Of a DNA stretch of 64,000 nt, positions 10,921 through 21,598 are shown piece by piece. Every line of letters begins with the position of its first letter. Position 1 is the stretch's first letter. Where the stretch lies: NCBI GenBank assembly GCA_001939145.1, contig LSRX01000129.1, forward strand, positions 237,393 through 301,392. Direction: 5' to 3'. Under the pieces are notes generated by a model. It had not been told where the DNA came from. It searched no databases and saw only the letters and a program-made list of their open reading frames with translations. This stretch comes from Symbiodinium microadriaticum (taxonomy: Eukaryota; Sar; Dinophyceae; Suessiales; Symbiodiniaceae). Made by a program: the position numbers and the translations under genes.

Positions 10921-11907
10921 GAAGGGTACACGAAAGCCCTCTTGACCGGCGCAGGGAAGGACAGTTCCACTGCAGAGGCAACCAGGTGGAAGCCACGTTC
11001 CAAGTCGTCCAAGTTGATGGACAAAAGTCTGCTATCGCAGTGCTGACTGAATCGCAACCCATAGGGCTAGTAACTCTTTGGGTCCCTATGTTAAGGGCTT
11101 CGGTCTCAGGGTTTGGGTGTCTCGGGCTTCTTGGGAGTTTCGGTGCTTGAGGGTTTAGGGGTGCAGGTTTGGGGGTTTAGGCTGTCAGGGTGAGGACTGA
11201 ACGTTAAACCCAAATTCATCGATGGGCGTCTAGATGGTCAGATTCCGTCTCTGTCTACTTACAATGACGGTCTTAGGGCTCATGATCTGCGGAGGGAGTG
11301 CTTTCTCTGGCGTGCTGTGTTGCTGCGGTTAAGACGATCAGGGCTTGGCATCGAAGGGACGACCGCTTAAGAAATATAGGGGCCTCCATAAACAGGCTCC
11401 TGGAGTAGATTATGGCCATGGTTATGCCGGGACGAAGCAGAGAATATCATTCGCAGACCCATATCTTATGGCTCCTTAACCCATGAGGCTCGCGATTTCA
11501 AGCTTGGTACCGGTTTGTGATACAACTGAACTTACACTTACACCTAATTTCCTATAACCCCTAAGCAACATGCAGACTGCGATTTTGGTTTCGGTGGAAA
11601 CGCTTGGCTGGCCATTCGGCCGTGCCTCAGGGCCTATTCAAGATGGAGGTGTGTAGCTTAATTTGCGCTACAGCGAGTTACTTTGCACAGCTTAGGCCTC
11701 AACCCTAGATGCGGGAACGCCCCTGAAGTGTGTAGCAGACTCCAATTACAAACCTTCAAGGCTCCTATTTATGGTTTATCTTTAGAATCCTATAAGGAAA
11801 TCCCAAGAAGGAGCTACTAAGGAGCATGAGAATGACTTCGCATCAGCAGACCCTCCCCGACTGAAAATTCTGGGATCCCGAAACCCGACGCCCCGAACCA
11901 CCTATCC
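10840..11907. other. Unique sequence, no supported gene
   Basis: Mostly unique text, with G-strand heptamer words around 11150-11180 only. No open frame on either strand between 11062 and 11907 is long enough to call, and no RNA gene is seen. Confidence 0.45.
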
Positions 11908-11980
11908 CTGATATAGGGGCCTTGCGAACCAGAATCGGGTTTTGGGTTACCTGAGATTAGTGTTATAAGGAGCCCAAAGA
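11908..11980 (+). mobile_element. Dispersed element, family G (copy 1)
   Basis: Begins TGATATAGGGGCCTTG, continues with GAACCAGAATCGGGTTTTG, and has TTATAAGGAGCCC near the right end. The same order of words is found at 35941-36020, and the left end recurs at 14432, 30951 and 35275. Confidence 0.6.
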
Positions 11981-12531
11981 AATTTTGTCAGTTCTTCTTT
12001 CGGCTCTTAAAATGGGAGCCACTTAACCCTACGTCGCTAGCCCCAGCCTCTGGACAATCTTGCACTCGGCCACGAGGTCGTTGTTGGCATCCAACCTGGT
12101 TTAAAGTTTAGGGGGCATTGGGCTTAGGGTTTAGCGCTGAGACGATTAGGGGTTTGGGAACTCAAGGGACTAAGCTCTGTACGTGCAAACGCACGGTGAT
12201 AAACAGGAAAGCATGCAGCCATAGTGGCCCTACAATCCCTCACAAAACCAATAAACCCTAAACCCTGAACCCCGAACCCGGACAGCAACAGCAGGCCAGG
12301 CAACATCGCGGTCTGCAGAAGATATCGGGCCCCATTCTGCCAAGACTCCTGCAGGCGTTTCGGGGCTCGGAATCCTAGGTTTAGGGTTTAGGGTTTGGGG
12401 TTTAGCCAGGAAGAACCGGCGTCCCAAACTCAAGGCCTCACGAGCTCTCGAACCTAAAGCTCCAAACCCCAAACTACCCTCAAGCTCCATGGATAAACTT
12501 TCAACCTCCACGGCAAGTAAGCCCTAATCTC

Positions 12532-12645
12532 TCTAAACCCTAAGCCCTAAACCCTATAAACCCTAAACCCTAAACCCTATAAGCCCTAAACCCTATAAAC
12601 CCTAAACCCTCAACCCTATAAACCCTATAAACCCTAAACCCTAAC
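12532..12645 (-). repeat. Telomere-like run (C strand)
   Basis: CCCTAAA and CCCTATAAA variants in near-tandem. The octamer/nonamer variant CCCTATAAG alternates with the canonical heptamer. Confidence 0.92.
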
Positions 12646-12745
12646 CAACCCCCCAAGGCCTGAGAGCCCCAAATATTAAGAGCTTGTGACTTAGGAGTCC
12701 CCGGCATGGAACCCCTGCCAAAAAAATCCCCGACGAACTGGACCT

Positions 12746-12831
12746 TACCCTAACCTCCCAGGTACCTACTATCTAGGGCCCTATATAGGGGCTCTAGTAC
12801 CCTATATAGTAGGTACCTGGGGAGTTAGGGT
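12746..12831. mobile_element. Fold-back element, family A (copy 1)
   Basis: An 86 bp inverted repeat. The left end reads TACCCTAAC, CTCCCAGGTACCTACTAT; the right end is its mirror, ATAGTAGGTACCTGGGGAG, then TTAGGGT. The arms also pair internally (CTATATAGGG against CCCTATATAG). Five further copies lie at 13676, 15483, 34934, 40853 and 57463. The length, TA-type ends and lack of coding capacity suggest a MITE-like non-autonomous element. A structured small-RNA locus is an alternative. Confidence 0.85.
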
Positions 12832-13186
12832 TGCATAGGGACGAAATTGGTACGTAAACCTTCGGCACCTTTGGGTTCTGAGGCTTGAGCTCCGGGCTTC
12901 GGGTTTCCGTGCTTTTTCGATAGAAACCCGACTCTCTTGTAGCCCTCAGGGACAAACTACAGCACAATCCCTAAACCCTAAACCCATAAAAAAATACTTA
13001 GAACCTGAAGGTACCATGGGAAACCCCTCGGCTGGAAACACATGATGCTCCGGGTAAATTCACTGCCCCGAGACCCTCTAAAAACCCGTTAGAGTCCCAA
13101 GAAACATCCCCATAAAGACACAACGCAATTCTGAATTGCTTCTATAGAACACCCTGTAAACCCCTAAACCCCTAAACCTATACCCA

Positions 13187-13260
13187 GGTAAAAGAATGGC
13201 CCAAAACCAACAAAAGGCGATTATTCTACATACTCTTGGGGTCCAGGTAATTGCCTTAAC
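13187..13260 (+). other. Weak dispersed similarity to 3960-4020
   Basis: The segment shares AATGGCC, AAAAGGC, then ATTATTCTACATACT-like words with 3960-4020. The match is short and patchy. It may be a decayed relative of the family G elements, which also contain a TTATTCTAC word near 28876. Confidence 0.3.
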
Positions 13261-13414
13261 CCAACGAATTGCCTCTAGACCCCTAAAACCCCCAAACCCT
13301 AAGCCCCTAAACCCCACTAATTGCCTTGGGGTTCAGTTTTTTCCTACCCACAGAGGCCTCATAGTCGGCGAGCCTGGTGACGAGGCCTCTCTGCAAATCG
13401 AAAAAATCGGAGTT

Positions 13415-13500
13415 TTAGGGTTTAGGGGCTTAAGGTTTAGGGTTTAAGGTTTAGGGTTTAGGGTCTAGGGTTTAGGGTTTAGGGTTTTAAGGTGTCTGAA
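13415..13500 (+). repeat. Telomere-like run (G strand)
   Basis: About ten TTTAGGG units with TTTAAGG variants. It lies about 90 bp from C-strand words at 13280-13320, giving a convergent arrangement around a short unique block. Confidence 0.92.
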
Positions 13501-13675
13501 GGACTTAGGTTTAGGGTTCCGGCTGTGGGGTGTATAGACTTTAGGGGTTTGGTGTGTGAAGCAGGAGGAATGTTACGAACTTTCGGTGTTTCTAGCTTTA
13601 AGTTACAGCACCCTGTCTGGAGAGCTTTAGGCTTGCGGGTAGGCGGGTAGGAGGCACACAACGGAGCTTAGGCGG

Positions 13676-13756
13676 TCCCTAACCCCCCAGGTACCTACTA
13701 TATAGGGTACTAGATCCCCTAGACCCCTATATAGTAGGTAACTGGAGAGTTAGGGG
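13676..13756. mobile_element. Fold-back element, family A (copy 2)
   Basis: Ends TCCCTAACC...CCCAGGTACCTACTATATAG and TATATAGTAGGTAACTGGAG...TTAGGG pair over more than 25 bp with a few mismatches. The centre, TAGATCCCCTAGA, differs from copy 1. Confidence 0.85.
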
Positions 13757-13925
13757 GTGATGTTTCGGGACGCAGTTGCAGTGCCCGGGTGATATACGGC
13801 CGCGGTAGTCCCTGGTCTCGCTGCTCTGATCTCTCTCTGTCGGTGGTTAACCTTCTCTGACTCACTGGGGCGCCAGAATGAAGCTCTCGCTCGTGGAGCT
13901 GCCTAAGGCGCCCGACGAGCCCATC

Positions 13926-14045
13926 AATTACCTTAAGGACGAAATGAACCCTAAAAGGGTTTAAGGTTCATAAGCCATATAGGGATTCGTAGTATAAGGG
14001 TAAAGGGCCCCTACTTTTAAGGGTCATTTGCTCCTTAAGGTAATT
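13926..14045. mobile_element. Fold-back element, family C (copy 1)
   Basis: A 120 bp element with ends AATTACCTTAAGGA and CTCCTTAAGGTAATT. Inside are AACCCTAAAAGGGTTTAAGG, TTCATAAGCCATATAGGGAT and CCCCTACTTTTAAGGGTCAT. Copies occur at 56383 and 57749 (inverted relative to this one) and at 62433 (same orientation). Confidence 0.85.
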
Positions 14046-14132
14046 AAGCCATACGCAACTCCAGAGTCACAGCAGAGACAACATGGCCGCAAAATGGAGT
14101 TGACGAGCTGCCCATATACGAAGCTTTTGCTC

Positions 14133-14228
14133 TACCCATAGGCTCCTAAGTAGTTCCTTTTTGGGGATTACCTTGTAGGATTCTAAATAATAATCCACAA
14201 AAAGGAACTACTTAGGGGCCTATGGGTA
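14133..14228. mobile_element. Fold-back element, family E (copy 1)
   Basis: A 96 bp inverted repeat. The left end is TACCCATAGGCTCCTAAGTA then GTTCCTTTTTG; the right end is the mirror, CAAAAAGGAACTACTTAGGG then GCCTATGGGTA, with one mismatch (CTCC/GGGG) in the outer arm. It starts 88 bp after the end of the family C copy. A second copy is at 49879-49973. Confidence 0.9.
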
Positions 14229-14431
14229 CATACTAGCCGTATACTCCGAACCGCGAACCCATGCCGTCCATTTCCTCCAGGCGGCTTCTGAAACTGTGCC
14301 TCCTTTGTCAAACAGATTCGATACCACGTAGACCATATCACCCCCATAGAAGTCCTCAAAAAGAGCCCTGTCAACCTCGCCAAAGGCTTACAAACCCTAA
14401 GCCCGCAGCCCTGAACTTAGTAAACCCTAAC

Positions 14432-14475
14432 ACCCTATATAGGGGCCTTAATAATTGAAACAGGGCTATGGGTCA
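14432..14475 (+). mobile_element. Dispersed element, family G (copy 2, partial)
   Basis: CCTATATAGGGGCCTTAATA followed by ATTGAAACAGGGCTATGGG matches the left part of family G. The right part cannot be identified. Confidence 0.5.
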
Positions 14476-14584
14476 AGAAGGGGTATATTAGATTAAGGCA
14501 TACTGGATACCGTTGCTAACTTTTCATGCCGACCCCTACCGTAAAACCATTTATCTAACTTCTAAACGACTATGACTATGAGAA

Positions 14585-14650
14585 CCCTAAGCCCTAAAGC
14601 CCCAAACCCTGAACCCTAAACCCAGAACCCTAAACCCCTAAACTCATAAA
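14585..14650 (-). repeat. Telomere-like run (C strand)
   Basis: CCCTAAA/CCCTGAA heptamers in near-tandem, 120 bp before a G-strand run. Confidence 0.85.
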
Positions 14651-14769
14651 CCACTCGCCGCCTGCATTGTCGCGGAGTCTCGGGTGGATCCGGTCGATGC
14701 GCTTCTTGGCCTCGCGCAGGTACCAACGAATTGCTTCGAAGGACCCGACGACCTGAATCACGGGATTTA

Positions 14770-14950
14770 AGGCTTTAGGGCCTTAAGGTTTAGGGTTTAG
14801 GGTTTAGGACTTTAAGGTGTTCGGGTTTAGGGTTTCGGGTGTTCGGGTTCAGGGTTTTAGGGCTTTAGGGCTTAGGACTTTAAGGTGTTGGGGTTTAGGG
14901 TTCCGGGTGTTCGGGTTTAGGGTTTTAGGGTTTAGGGCTTTGCGGTGTTT
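14770..14950 (+). repeat. Telomere-like run with a 68 bp duplicated unit
   Basis: The block starting GGACTTTAAGGTGTTCGGGT occurs at 14807 and again, with small changes, at 14875. Both copies are made of TTTAGGG, TTCGGG and TTTAGGGC variants, so heptamer DNA has been duplicated as a longer block. Confidence 0.88.
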
Positions 14951-15482
14951 ATAAGAGTATTCCTTCGGATGAAGGGCTGAGGGTTTCGGGTTTACGGATT
15001 AGGGTCGAGGGCAAAATGTCTAGGGATTATTCTAAGGGTTCCAGCAAGGTGTGTGAGCGTGTTTTTGTTCAAGGCTTGGGGTGGGACTACGATTACCCCA
15101 GTTGGAGTACGTACAATCTCGGTGCAGCCGACTTGCTATGCCGCCCGATCTGCCAGGCGGGGCATTCATATTGTAAGCGCTGGTGAAAAAAAGTAGCACA
15201 TGCTACCACGGCCATCCTCATTTCTGCACTACTACTTTCCAATTAAATTACCATTAGCATGACCCCGGTTGTTGTTATTCATGCAGTAGTATTCCCTTTC
15301 GAGTACTGTTAAGCGAGCCTTTGATCTTCTATGCTAAGCCTTAATAGTCGTGGTTTTAAGCTCTTCTTTTTGGGGGCTCAGAGTTGTTTGTGAGAGGCCC
15401 GGAAGTCCATGAGCGGATCTGCTTCAGGATGGATAGCGAACTGCCTTCAAGAACTCGCAGAGTCTCACACGATGCTTAATTA
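14951..15482. other. Unique sequence, no supported gene
   Basis: A few G-strand words near 14980, then unique sequence with no open frame of interest on either strand. No RNA gene is seen. Confidence 0.45.
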
Positions 15483-15564
15483 TACCCTAACCCTCCAGGT
15501 ACTTGCTATATAGGGTCCCAGGCCCTATATTATAGCCTATGGTAGGTACCTGCGGGGTTACGGA
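15483..15564. mobile_element. Fold-back element, family A (copy 3)
   Basis: Ends TACCCTAACCCTCCAGGTAC and GGTAGGTACCTGCGGGGTTA are inverted repeats with several mismatches. It is more diverged than copies 1 and 2 (TTGCTATATAGGGTCC in the left arm). Confidence 0.78.
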
Positions 15565-16532
15565 TATATTCCATAAGATTATAGGCCCTGTGTGCTTCTT
15601 ATAGGGTTTGACGGAGGACTTTAGGGTAAGAAGTCCCCGTGGCAACCTCCTCGAAGCATTATTGTAGGCGTCCGGTGAGTTTTTTCGTATAAATCAATAT
15701 AATTGCGCAGGGACCCCCGTCTTGAGCTCTTCCTAAACCCTAAACCCTCACGTCCCAAATCAGAGAATTGAAAAGGGCCAAGGCACGTTCACAGCGATTG
15801 CTACGCCTGCGCTGACGTTTCACAGCTGTCGGGTCTTATGACCCCTACACGCTAAACCCCAAAACCCTCAACCCCAAACCACTAGACCCTATAAACCCTG
15901 AATCCGAGAACCTTGATGTGAGGTACTTTTTTTTGGGGTGCTCTTCTTCAACTGCTTTGGGCTTAGCGCTTCGGCGCTTCTGGGGCTGTCGGGTTCCAGG
16001 GATTTCCGAGAGAGTAGCCAAGATATCCTAGAGTTTGACTGAGATACTGGGTTTAGGGGTTTGGGGCTTAGGGGTTTGGGGTTTAATGTGAAGTTGACTT
16101 CAATAATTCAAAACACGCCAAAACACCAAGCGGTTTCCTGAAGATATCTGTGCACTTTGTTTTGTATTTAGCAACGCATCGAATAGCCAAGGTCGTTTCT
16201 GGATGACAAGAACTTGGGGTGAGGTGATGATGCTGGCGTACTTTTGTCTTGTCCGTCTTTTGTTTTGTTTGTAGTTTGCCGATCGCAGCCGAAACGCTAC
16301 ACCTCAAACGCCACAGCCCCAACCCCAAACTCATGATCCAGAAATCGGAAAGCCCAAATCCTGGTGCCTGCGCTCTGTGATGTGGCATCACGGATGGCAT
16401 GCACGGCAAAGTGACGGCCCTCGCTTGCTGCGGTGATGTCTTTCCTGAGCTGTACATGGCAACCTCCCTGAATAACATCAACACCGCAAAAAAAAAACAC
16501 ACAACACGCTACTGTTCCCGCTTCTGGGGACT
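15565..16532. other. Unique sequence with sparse telomere-like words
   Basis: C-strand words occur near 15735 and 15850-15900, and G-strand words near 16050-16085. A 139-codon open frame on the - strand (16083-16502) is free of heptamers. It starts with a run of Phe from an A-run at 16489-16497, has Cys and His scattered without a motif, and overlaps another open frame. I do not call it a gene. Confidence 0.4.
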
Positions 16533-16627
16533 ACAGGGTGGTTCTCTAAATTAGAGTCCCTTTTTAGGTCCCTGAAAATGGTACGAAACCCGAGGACAAA
16601 GGACCCTAGGGCCCTAAAAGGGATCCT
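16533..16627 (+). mobile_element. Dispersed element, family F (copy 2)
   Basis: The left end, GGGTGGTTCTCTAAATTAGA, continues GTCCCTTTTTAGGTCCC. The right part contains CCCTAAAAGGGATCC, which pairs with the left GTCCCTTTTTAGG only partly. It resembles 56936-57035. Confidence 0.65.
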
Positions 16628-16799
16628 ATTTTTTTTTTAAACCCACCACAGTTTTACAAGGGAGCCGAACCGAAGAAGATCCCTAAACCCTAAACCCTAA
16701 ACCCCAAAGAGCCCTGAGCCGCCAAGTTTCCGGCTGAGCCGGAAGGCAGTCAGGACCGTCCTGGGAATTCGCTGGTACGCTGTAGACTTTCAGAGTTTA

Positions 16800-16920
16800 G
16801 GTCTTCGGGGTTAGGGTTTAGGGTTAGGGTTTAGGGTTTAGGGTTAAGTTTTAGGGTTCAGGGTTTAGGACTTCACAGTTTAGGTCATAAGGCTTAGGGT
16901 TTATAGGGTTTAGGACTCAG
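16800..16920 (+). repeat. Telomere-like run (G strand)
   Basis: TTTAGGG heptamers and GGGTTAGGG hexamer variants are followed by diverged words to about 16920. It lies 110 bp from C-strand words at 16680-16710. Confidence 0.88.
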
Positions 16921-17244
16921 GTCTGGGGGCATTGGAGGGTTTTAGTTAGGGTTGCAGGGTCGATGTGGCATAGATTCGGGCGCAGGCTTGTCATGACACT
17001 GGTCACAGGTGATTTCGGTTGCCTCGGGCCGAGTGCGGGGGGTGTGGAAGTACCTAAAAATCCAGGCTGAAGCCCTGAAGAACCCTGTCAAAGCACCCTG
17101 TGGCGCCCCAAGCCTCTAAGCTCCCAAACCCCGAGAGCGCCATGGTCCTGGCCGAATCCAGGATTTCGCTACCCAGGTCGTCTCTTCCAACCTGCTTGAA
17201 GGCTCCGCGGCATCGAGTATCGCAAGGTCTTACTTGCTGACTTA

Positions 17245-17446
17245 TTTACACATATAAATAGACATACATGTATACATACATATATACATACATATACACA
17301 CATATATGTATATATATACACACACATACATACATACATACGTACGTACATACATACATACATACATACATACATACATGCACACTTCTAGATGGATGGA
17401 TGGATGGATGGATGGATGGATGGATGGAAGGACGGATGGATGGATA
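17245..17446. repeat. Compound microsatellite (CATA then GATG)
   Basis: CATA/TATA units (17245-17380, with one CGTACGTA variant) are followed after a 10 bp break by about 12 GATG units. Confidence 0.95.
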
Positions 17447-17574
17447 GTGTTTTTTGACGGTGGGAGGTGGGGTGTCTATGAAGTCTATGACGGTGGTTTT
17501 GGTGAGGCAGCAAGGGTGTTACATTCATTGAAGCGGCCATTACGGTGATATTCCGAAGGGGCTTCATAGGTGTC

Positions 17575-17640
17575 GACTCTAAAAACCCTAAAGCCCTAAC
17601 CCTAAACCCTAAGCCCCTACTTAAACCTCTAAACCCTCAA
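17575..17640 (-). repeat. Telomere-like run (C strand)
   Basis: Degenerate CCCTAAA/CCCTAAG words. Confidence 0.8.
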
Positions 17641-17864
17641 TCTGAAGCGTGACTTGAAGTCTCTGGGGACTTAGTACAACTGGAAATTTTAGGGGTCAGG
17701 GAAGCTCCGGGGCCGATGCTCAAGATAGCACCCCAAAGCCAAAGTAAAAAAATCTCCCCCCCCCACCCTAAATCCGGTAAAACCCCAACCCCAAATCCTA
17801 AAAACTGAAACCCCCCAGAAACCCCTGAACCCAACGGCAACCCGAAATTAATCGAAATCGACCC

Positions 17865-17960
17865 CCTCAACCCTAAACCCTAAGCCCTCAACTCTAAACC
17901 CTATAAACCCTATAAGCCCTATAAGCCCTATAAGCCCAATAGACCCTAAACCCTGGGCCG
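17865..17960 (-). repeat. Telomere-like run (C strand)
   Basis: CCCTAAA heptamers change to CCCTATAAG nonamers over about 95 bp. The nonamer variant also appears at 12532-12645 and 53667-53747. Confidence 0.88.
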
Positions 17961-18054
17961 CCGGGCCCCACGGAAGTTGGCCACCGAATTCAGCCGCGCA
18001 ATCTGTTGCACGAGCTTCCTTTGATGGCGGGCTTTTAGGGGTGTAGACAGGGTG

Positions 18055-18180
18055 AAAGGTTTAGCGTCTAGGGTTTAGGGTTTAAAGTTTAGGGTTTAGG
18101 GGTTTAGAGAGTCCTATGGGGCTTATTAGGGAGTTTCCGGGCTCAGGGTTTACTGTTTAGGGCTCTGGGGTTTAAGGATC
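18055..18180 (+). repeat. Telomere-like run (G strand)
   Basis: Diverged TTTAGGG words on both sides of GAGTCCTATGGGGC. The orientation is opposite to the run 100 bp upstream. Confidence 0.75.
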
Positions 18181-18475
18181 AGGGTCCAGCGTCTAGTATC
18201 CCTAAAGAAACACTTCTACGAACCCTTATATTTCCCCCTGTAGGAACCCTGCAGTGCCCTTATAGAAACCCTCAGTCTGCCAAGCGTCTTTTGTACAAAG
18301 CGGGTTTCCGCCGCATCCATCGGCCGGTCTTCCAGGAAGGAAAGTCGCGCTTCGAGCTCGGCCTTTGCTGAGTTCGTTTAGGGTCTCAGTGGCTTAGGGT
18401 TTAGGGCTCAGGGGTTTAGGGTTGAGGTTCCAGAGTTCTTTTGACCCCAAAAATATTGAAACATACACACCATAT

Positions 18476-18572
18476 ATGTTTCTGCATATATATATATAAC
18501 AAGACAACATATCTATATATTTATATATATATACACACATACATATACATATATATATATAGATATATAGTA
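18476..18572. repeat. TA/CATA microsatellite
   Basis: TATATA and ACATA units interrupted by short unique words. Confidence 0.9.
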
Positions 18573-18844
18573 TAACCCCCAAAAAACTTAGGAGCTTACG
18601 GAGTTTCCTTGGCAGCTTCGGGGCCAAGCAAAAGCTCTTCAAGATCCAAGATGCAGGCTCTTTGATGAGGCGCCGAGCTCGTTCTTCGATCTCAATGAGT
18701 TCTGCGAAATACGTCTCCTCTTTGAGGGAGAGAGGGGGGGGTGCATTCAGAAGCCGAGTTTTATGTGAGGGCTTGGGATTGAGGGCACAGGTTCTGCGTT
18801 CAGGTCATCAGGGTTTGAGGTTTAGGGTTTGGGACTAAGCGCGC

Positions 18845-18880
18845 AGAGACAGACAGACAGGCAGACAGACACACATATAA
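18845..18880. repeat. GACA microsatellite
   Basis: About eight CAGA/GACA units with a GGCA variant. Confidence 0.85.
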
Positions 18881-19494
18881 ATACATGCCTGCACACATCT
18901 CATAAGCATGGGCATACTTGACATATCATAAACCTAAACCCTAAACCCTAAACTTAATGAAGATTTGGGAGGTCTCCTCGAAGCCCACCCAGGCTGCGTC
19001 CAAGGCATCCATGGCAGGGGCGAGAACCTTGAAGCAAGGGTCCAATATCCTCATCACTAAACCCTCGAGCCCTTAAGCCCTAAACCCAGCAACGCCTTAG
19101 ATCCTTAAGCTCTAAACTCTCACAGTCCCACACGGTTTAGGGTTCAGGGTTCAGGACCCTTGAACCCTAATCCCGATTGTGCCGGTTTTGTGTTAGGGTG
19201 CAGGGGGTGAGGACTCAGAAGTAAAAGAACTCCAGTCGGGGGTGAAAAGGAAACATACCCCCCCCCGTTATGCAAGAAAGCCCATATCGACTATACTAAA
19301 GCCCATGATCCTTCTCAAGTATACCCCAGCCCCTAAACACCAAACCCTATACCCTAAACCCTAAACCCTATAGACCCTAAACGCTACAGACCCTAAGGTT
19401 TCGTCCTAAGCCTTGAAGTGCAGGGTCTGCGAGAGGACTTCCGGGGGATGGTCCCGGGCTGCGCCCTTGGCCCTACACCTTAAGTGGTATCCAG
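18881..19494. other. Mosaic unique sequence
   Basis: Unique blocks with C-strand words at 18930-18955, 19060-19090 and 19320-19390, and G-strand words at 19135-19160. No gene is seen. Confidence 0.45.
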
Positions 19495-19572
19495 ACCCCA
19501 AAGAACCTACCTTTGTAAGGACTTATATAAAGAAATCATAAGAAGGATCCCTAAAAAGGTAGGTTTTATACG
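19495..19572. mobile_element. Fold-back element, family H (copy 1)
   Basis: The ends AAGAACCTACCTTTGTAAGG and CCTAAAAAGGTAGGTTTTAT form an imperfect inverted repeat around an AT-rich centre (TTATATAAAGAAATCATAAG). Related copies are at 41912 and 58189. Confidence 0.7.
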
Positions 19573-20014
19573 GTTAAGGTAGAGTTTAGGGTTTAGGAGT
19601 GGTGGTCCTGGTAGGAGTTGCGACAATTCCATAGGCATGTTGGAAAACATCGACCAAGCTTGAATCATTGAACGTGCTTGATTGTGTTGGTTTAAGGCTT
19701 CCGCAGGCCCAATCTGCTTCACCCACTTTAACACCTCAACTGCAAGACTGACCGAATAAGTAGGTGATACCTGGAAAATAAGGTACACTGCCCTGGGGTG
19801 TAGTTTTAGTTCTAACCCTGCGCCTCCATGAACCTGAGAGCTTAGCAGAGCCCACACCCCCCTTTGAACTAAGACGCCGAAACCAAAGCTATCCAAAGCT
19901 TCTTGACCCGACACCCCTCACCCAAAAGCCAGGAACAACCAAGCCCCAGACACTTTCATGCACAAGGAACCAGGAACAAACCGAATTGCCTAAGCAAGCG
20001 GCGTGAAGACACAT

Positions 20015-20125
20015 GAAACACCCTAAACCCTACACCCTAAAACCCTATACCCTGAAACCCTAGACACTAAAGCCCTAAAACCCTAAACCCTGAAGCCCTA
20101 AACCCTAAACCCCACCCCCCACCCC
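20015..20125 (-). repeat. Telomere-like run (C strand)
   Basis: CCCTAAA, CCCTATA and CCCTGAAA variants in near-tandem, ending in short C-rich tracts at 20110-20123. Confidence 0.9.
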
Positions 20126-20214
20126 CGAAAAGGTGCCCTCAAGCAAACACTGGCTAAGGCCTGCTTGGTCGCCTCCTTCTTGGCCTGGAGGACCTGCTTG
20201 CGGGATCTTGGGGC

Positions 20215-20420
20215 TTAAGGGGGGGGGGGGGTTTAGAGGGGTTTAGAGGTGTAGGGGGTTTAGGGGTTTAGGAGGGTTTAGAGGTTTAGGGGTTTAGGGC
20301 TTTAGGGACTTAGGGTTTAGGGCTTTAGAGGTTTAGGGGTTTAGGGCTTTAGGGACTTAGGGTTTAGGGCTTTAGGATTTAGGGGTTTAGGGATTTAGGG
20401 CTTTAGGGGTTTAGGGATCT
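20215..20420 (+). repeat. Telomere-like run with G-tract and 47 bp duplication
   Basis: A tract of about 13 G opens the run. The block starting GAGGTTTAGGGGTTTAGGGC is present at 20281 and again at 20328, followed by further TTTAGGG variants. It faces the C-strand run at 20015-20125 across 90 bp. Confidence 0.92.
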
Positions 20421-20429
20421 TGCACTAAA

Positions 20430-21598
20430 GCAAAAACAAAATCGTTCCATTTAGGGCCGGTGAAGTACTCCGGGCTCTGTGATTCTATGGAGTGTGTTGT
20501 CGAATTTTGTAGGCGTCCGCATGTTTTAGGATCTGTTATGAGATGTTATGAGGAAAGCCCCTCCCATGGAGGAGCCTCTTCTCATTTGGATTCCCTTTGT
20601 CCTGCCTCTTGCCAACCCGCTCCGCGCTGCCGTCGTATGTGTCGGCAGGAAGTGGCAGTCCAGACCGAGGGGAGAAGTAGCGGGTCCCAGAACACCGCGA
20701 TCTCCGCAATTCTCATTTACACCCCAAGCCTTTGTAACAAAATCTGAATTCTGCAACCTGAACTCACAGCATCACCCTCAACCATAAAATCTGAATCCAG
20801 CGTAGCGAGAAAAGCTTTAAAACCCAAACTCACAACCCAAGAACCCTGGGCCCTCAAACCAAAAAGCCCTACCTGTAGCCACAAACCCTACAACATACCA
20901 GGTTATGACCCTTAGCTATAGGATATATAACCCCTAAAACAGTAGGTTATTGGATCCACATGTAAAGCATAAACCGTAAACCCTTAAACTCAAAACCGCA
21001 AACCCCCCCCCCCCCCCCCCAAGCTCCAAACCCTACCCCTGAGCTGCAGGATGTAGCCCTTAAGCAATATAGGTTATAAGACCCCCAGGTCAAGCCTTAA
21101 CCCGACGTAAGAACTCCCAGGCCAGACCCTATAAGCCCCTAAACTCAACACCCTAAGCCTCTTACGCCCCTCAACCGCAAGCCCAGTCAGACTCGGGAAC
21201 CTCATCCAGGAGTTGAAGCAGACTGGACCAGGCCTTTCCAATGCAAGCGCCGCTTGAACCATGCGTGGCTCTAGATGTTTCATACTTGGCTTTAAGATTT
21301 TAGAGAGGCTGGGGGATCTTGATCATCTTAACACGTTTAGTGTCTGTTTTTGGGTCAGGGATGTGGGAGTGCTTGTGCTTTTTCTGTTTTGCGGGCTTTT
21401 CGGGTGTGGGATGTGGGCTGTGGGGGCTTTCTGGGTTCGAGTTCAGTGAATACTTCGAGCGCGCGGCCCTACGTCTGTGTGGGTTCAGAATTTGGGGGTT
21501 TGAGGTTTAGGGATTTAGGGCTTTAGGCATTTAGGGTTCCAATGTCAATGCTGGGCAACCTACGCCGAAGCAGGGAGTCTGATGAAATTGCTAGAACA
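20430..21598. other. Mosaic unique sequence
   Basis: Apart from the poly-C tract and scattered heptamer words (20860-20960, 21130-21150, 21500-21540), this is unique DNA. Overlapping open frames of 60-95 codons occur at 20460-20790 and 21074-21510, but none has a recognisable domain. Confidence 0.4.
20999..21021. repeat. Poly-C tract
   Basis: An uninterrupted run of C (about 18). Similar C or G tracts occur at 20218, 25818 and 52350. Confidence 0.9.

Noticed and set aside
16083-16502. 139-codon open frame on the - strand as a gene
   Set aside because: No domain. It has an overlapping alternative frame and begins in a homopolymer-derived Phe run. Length alone is weak evidence in DNA of about 50% G+C.
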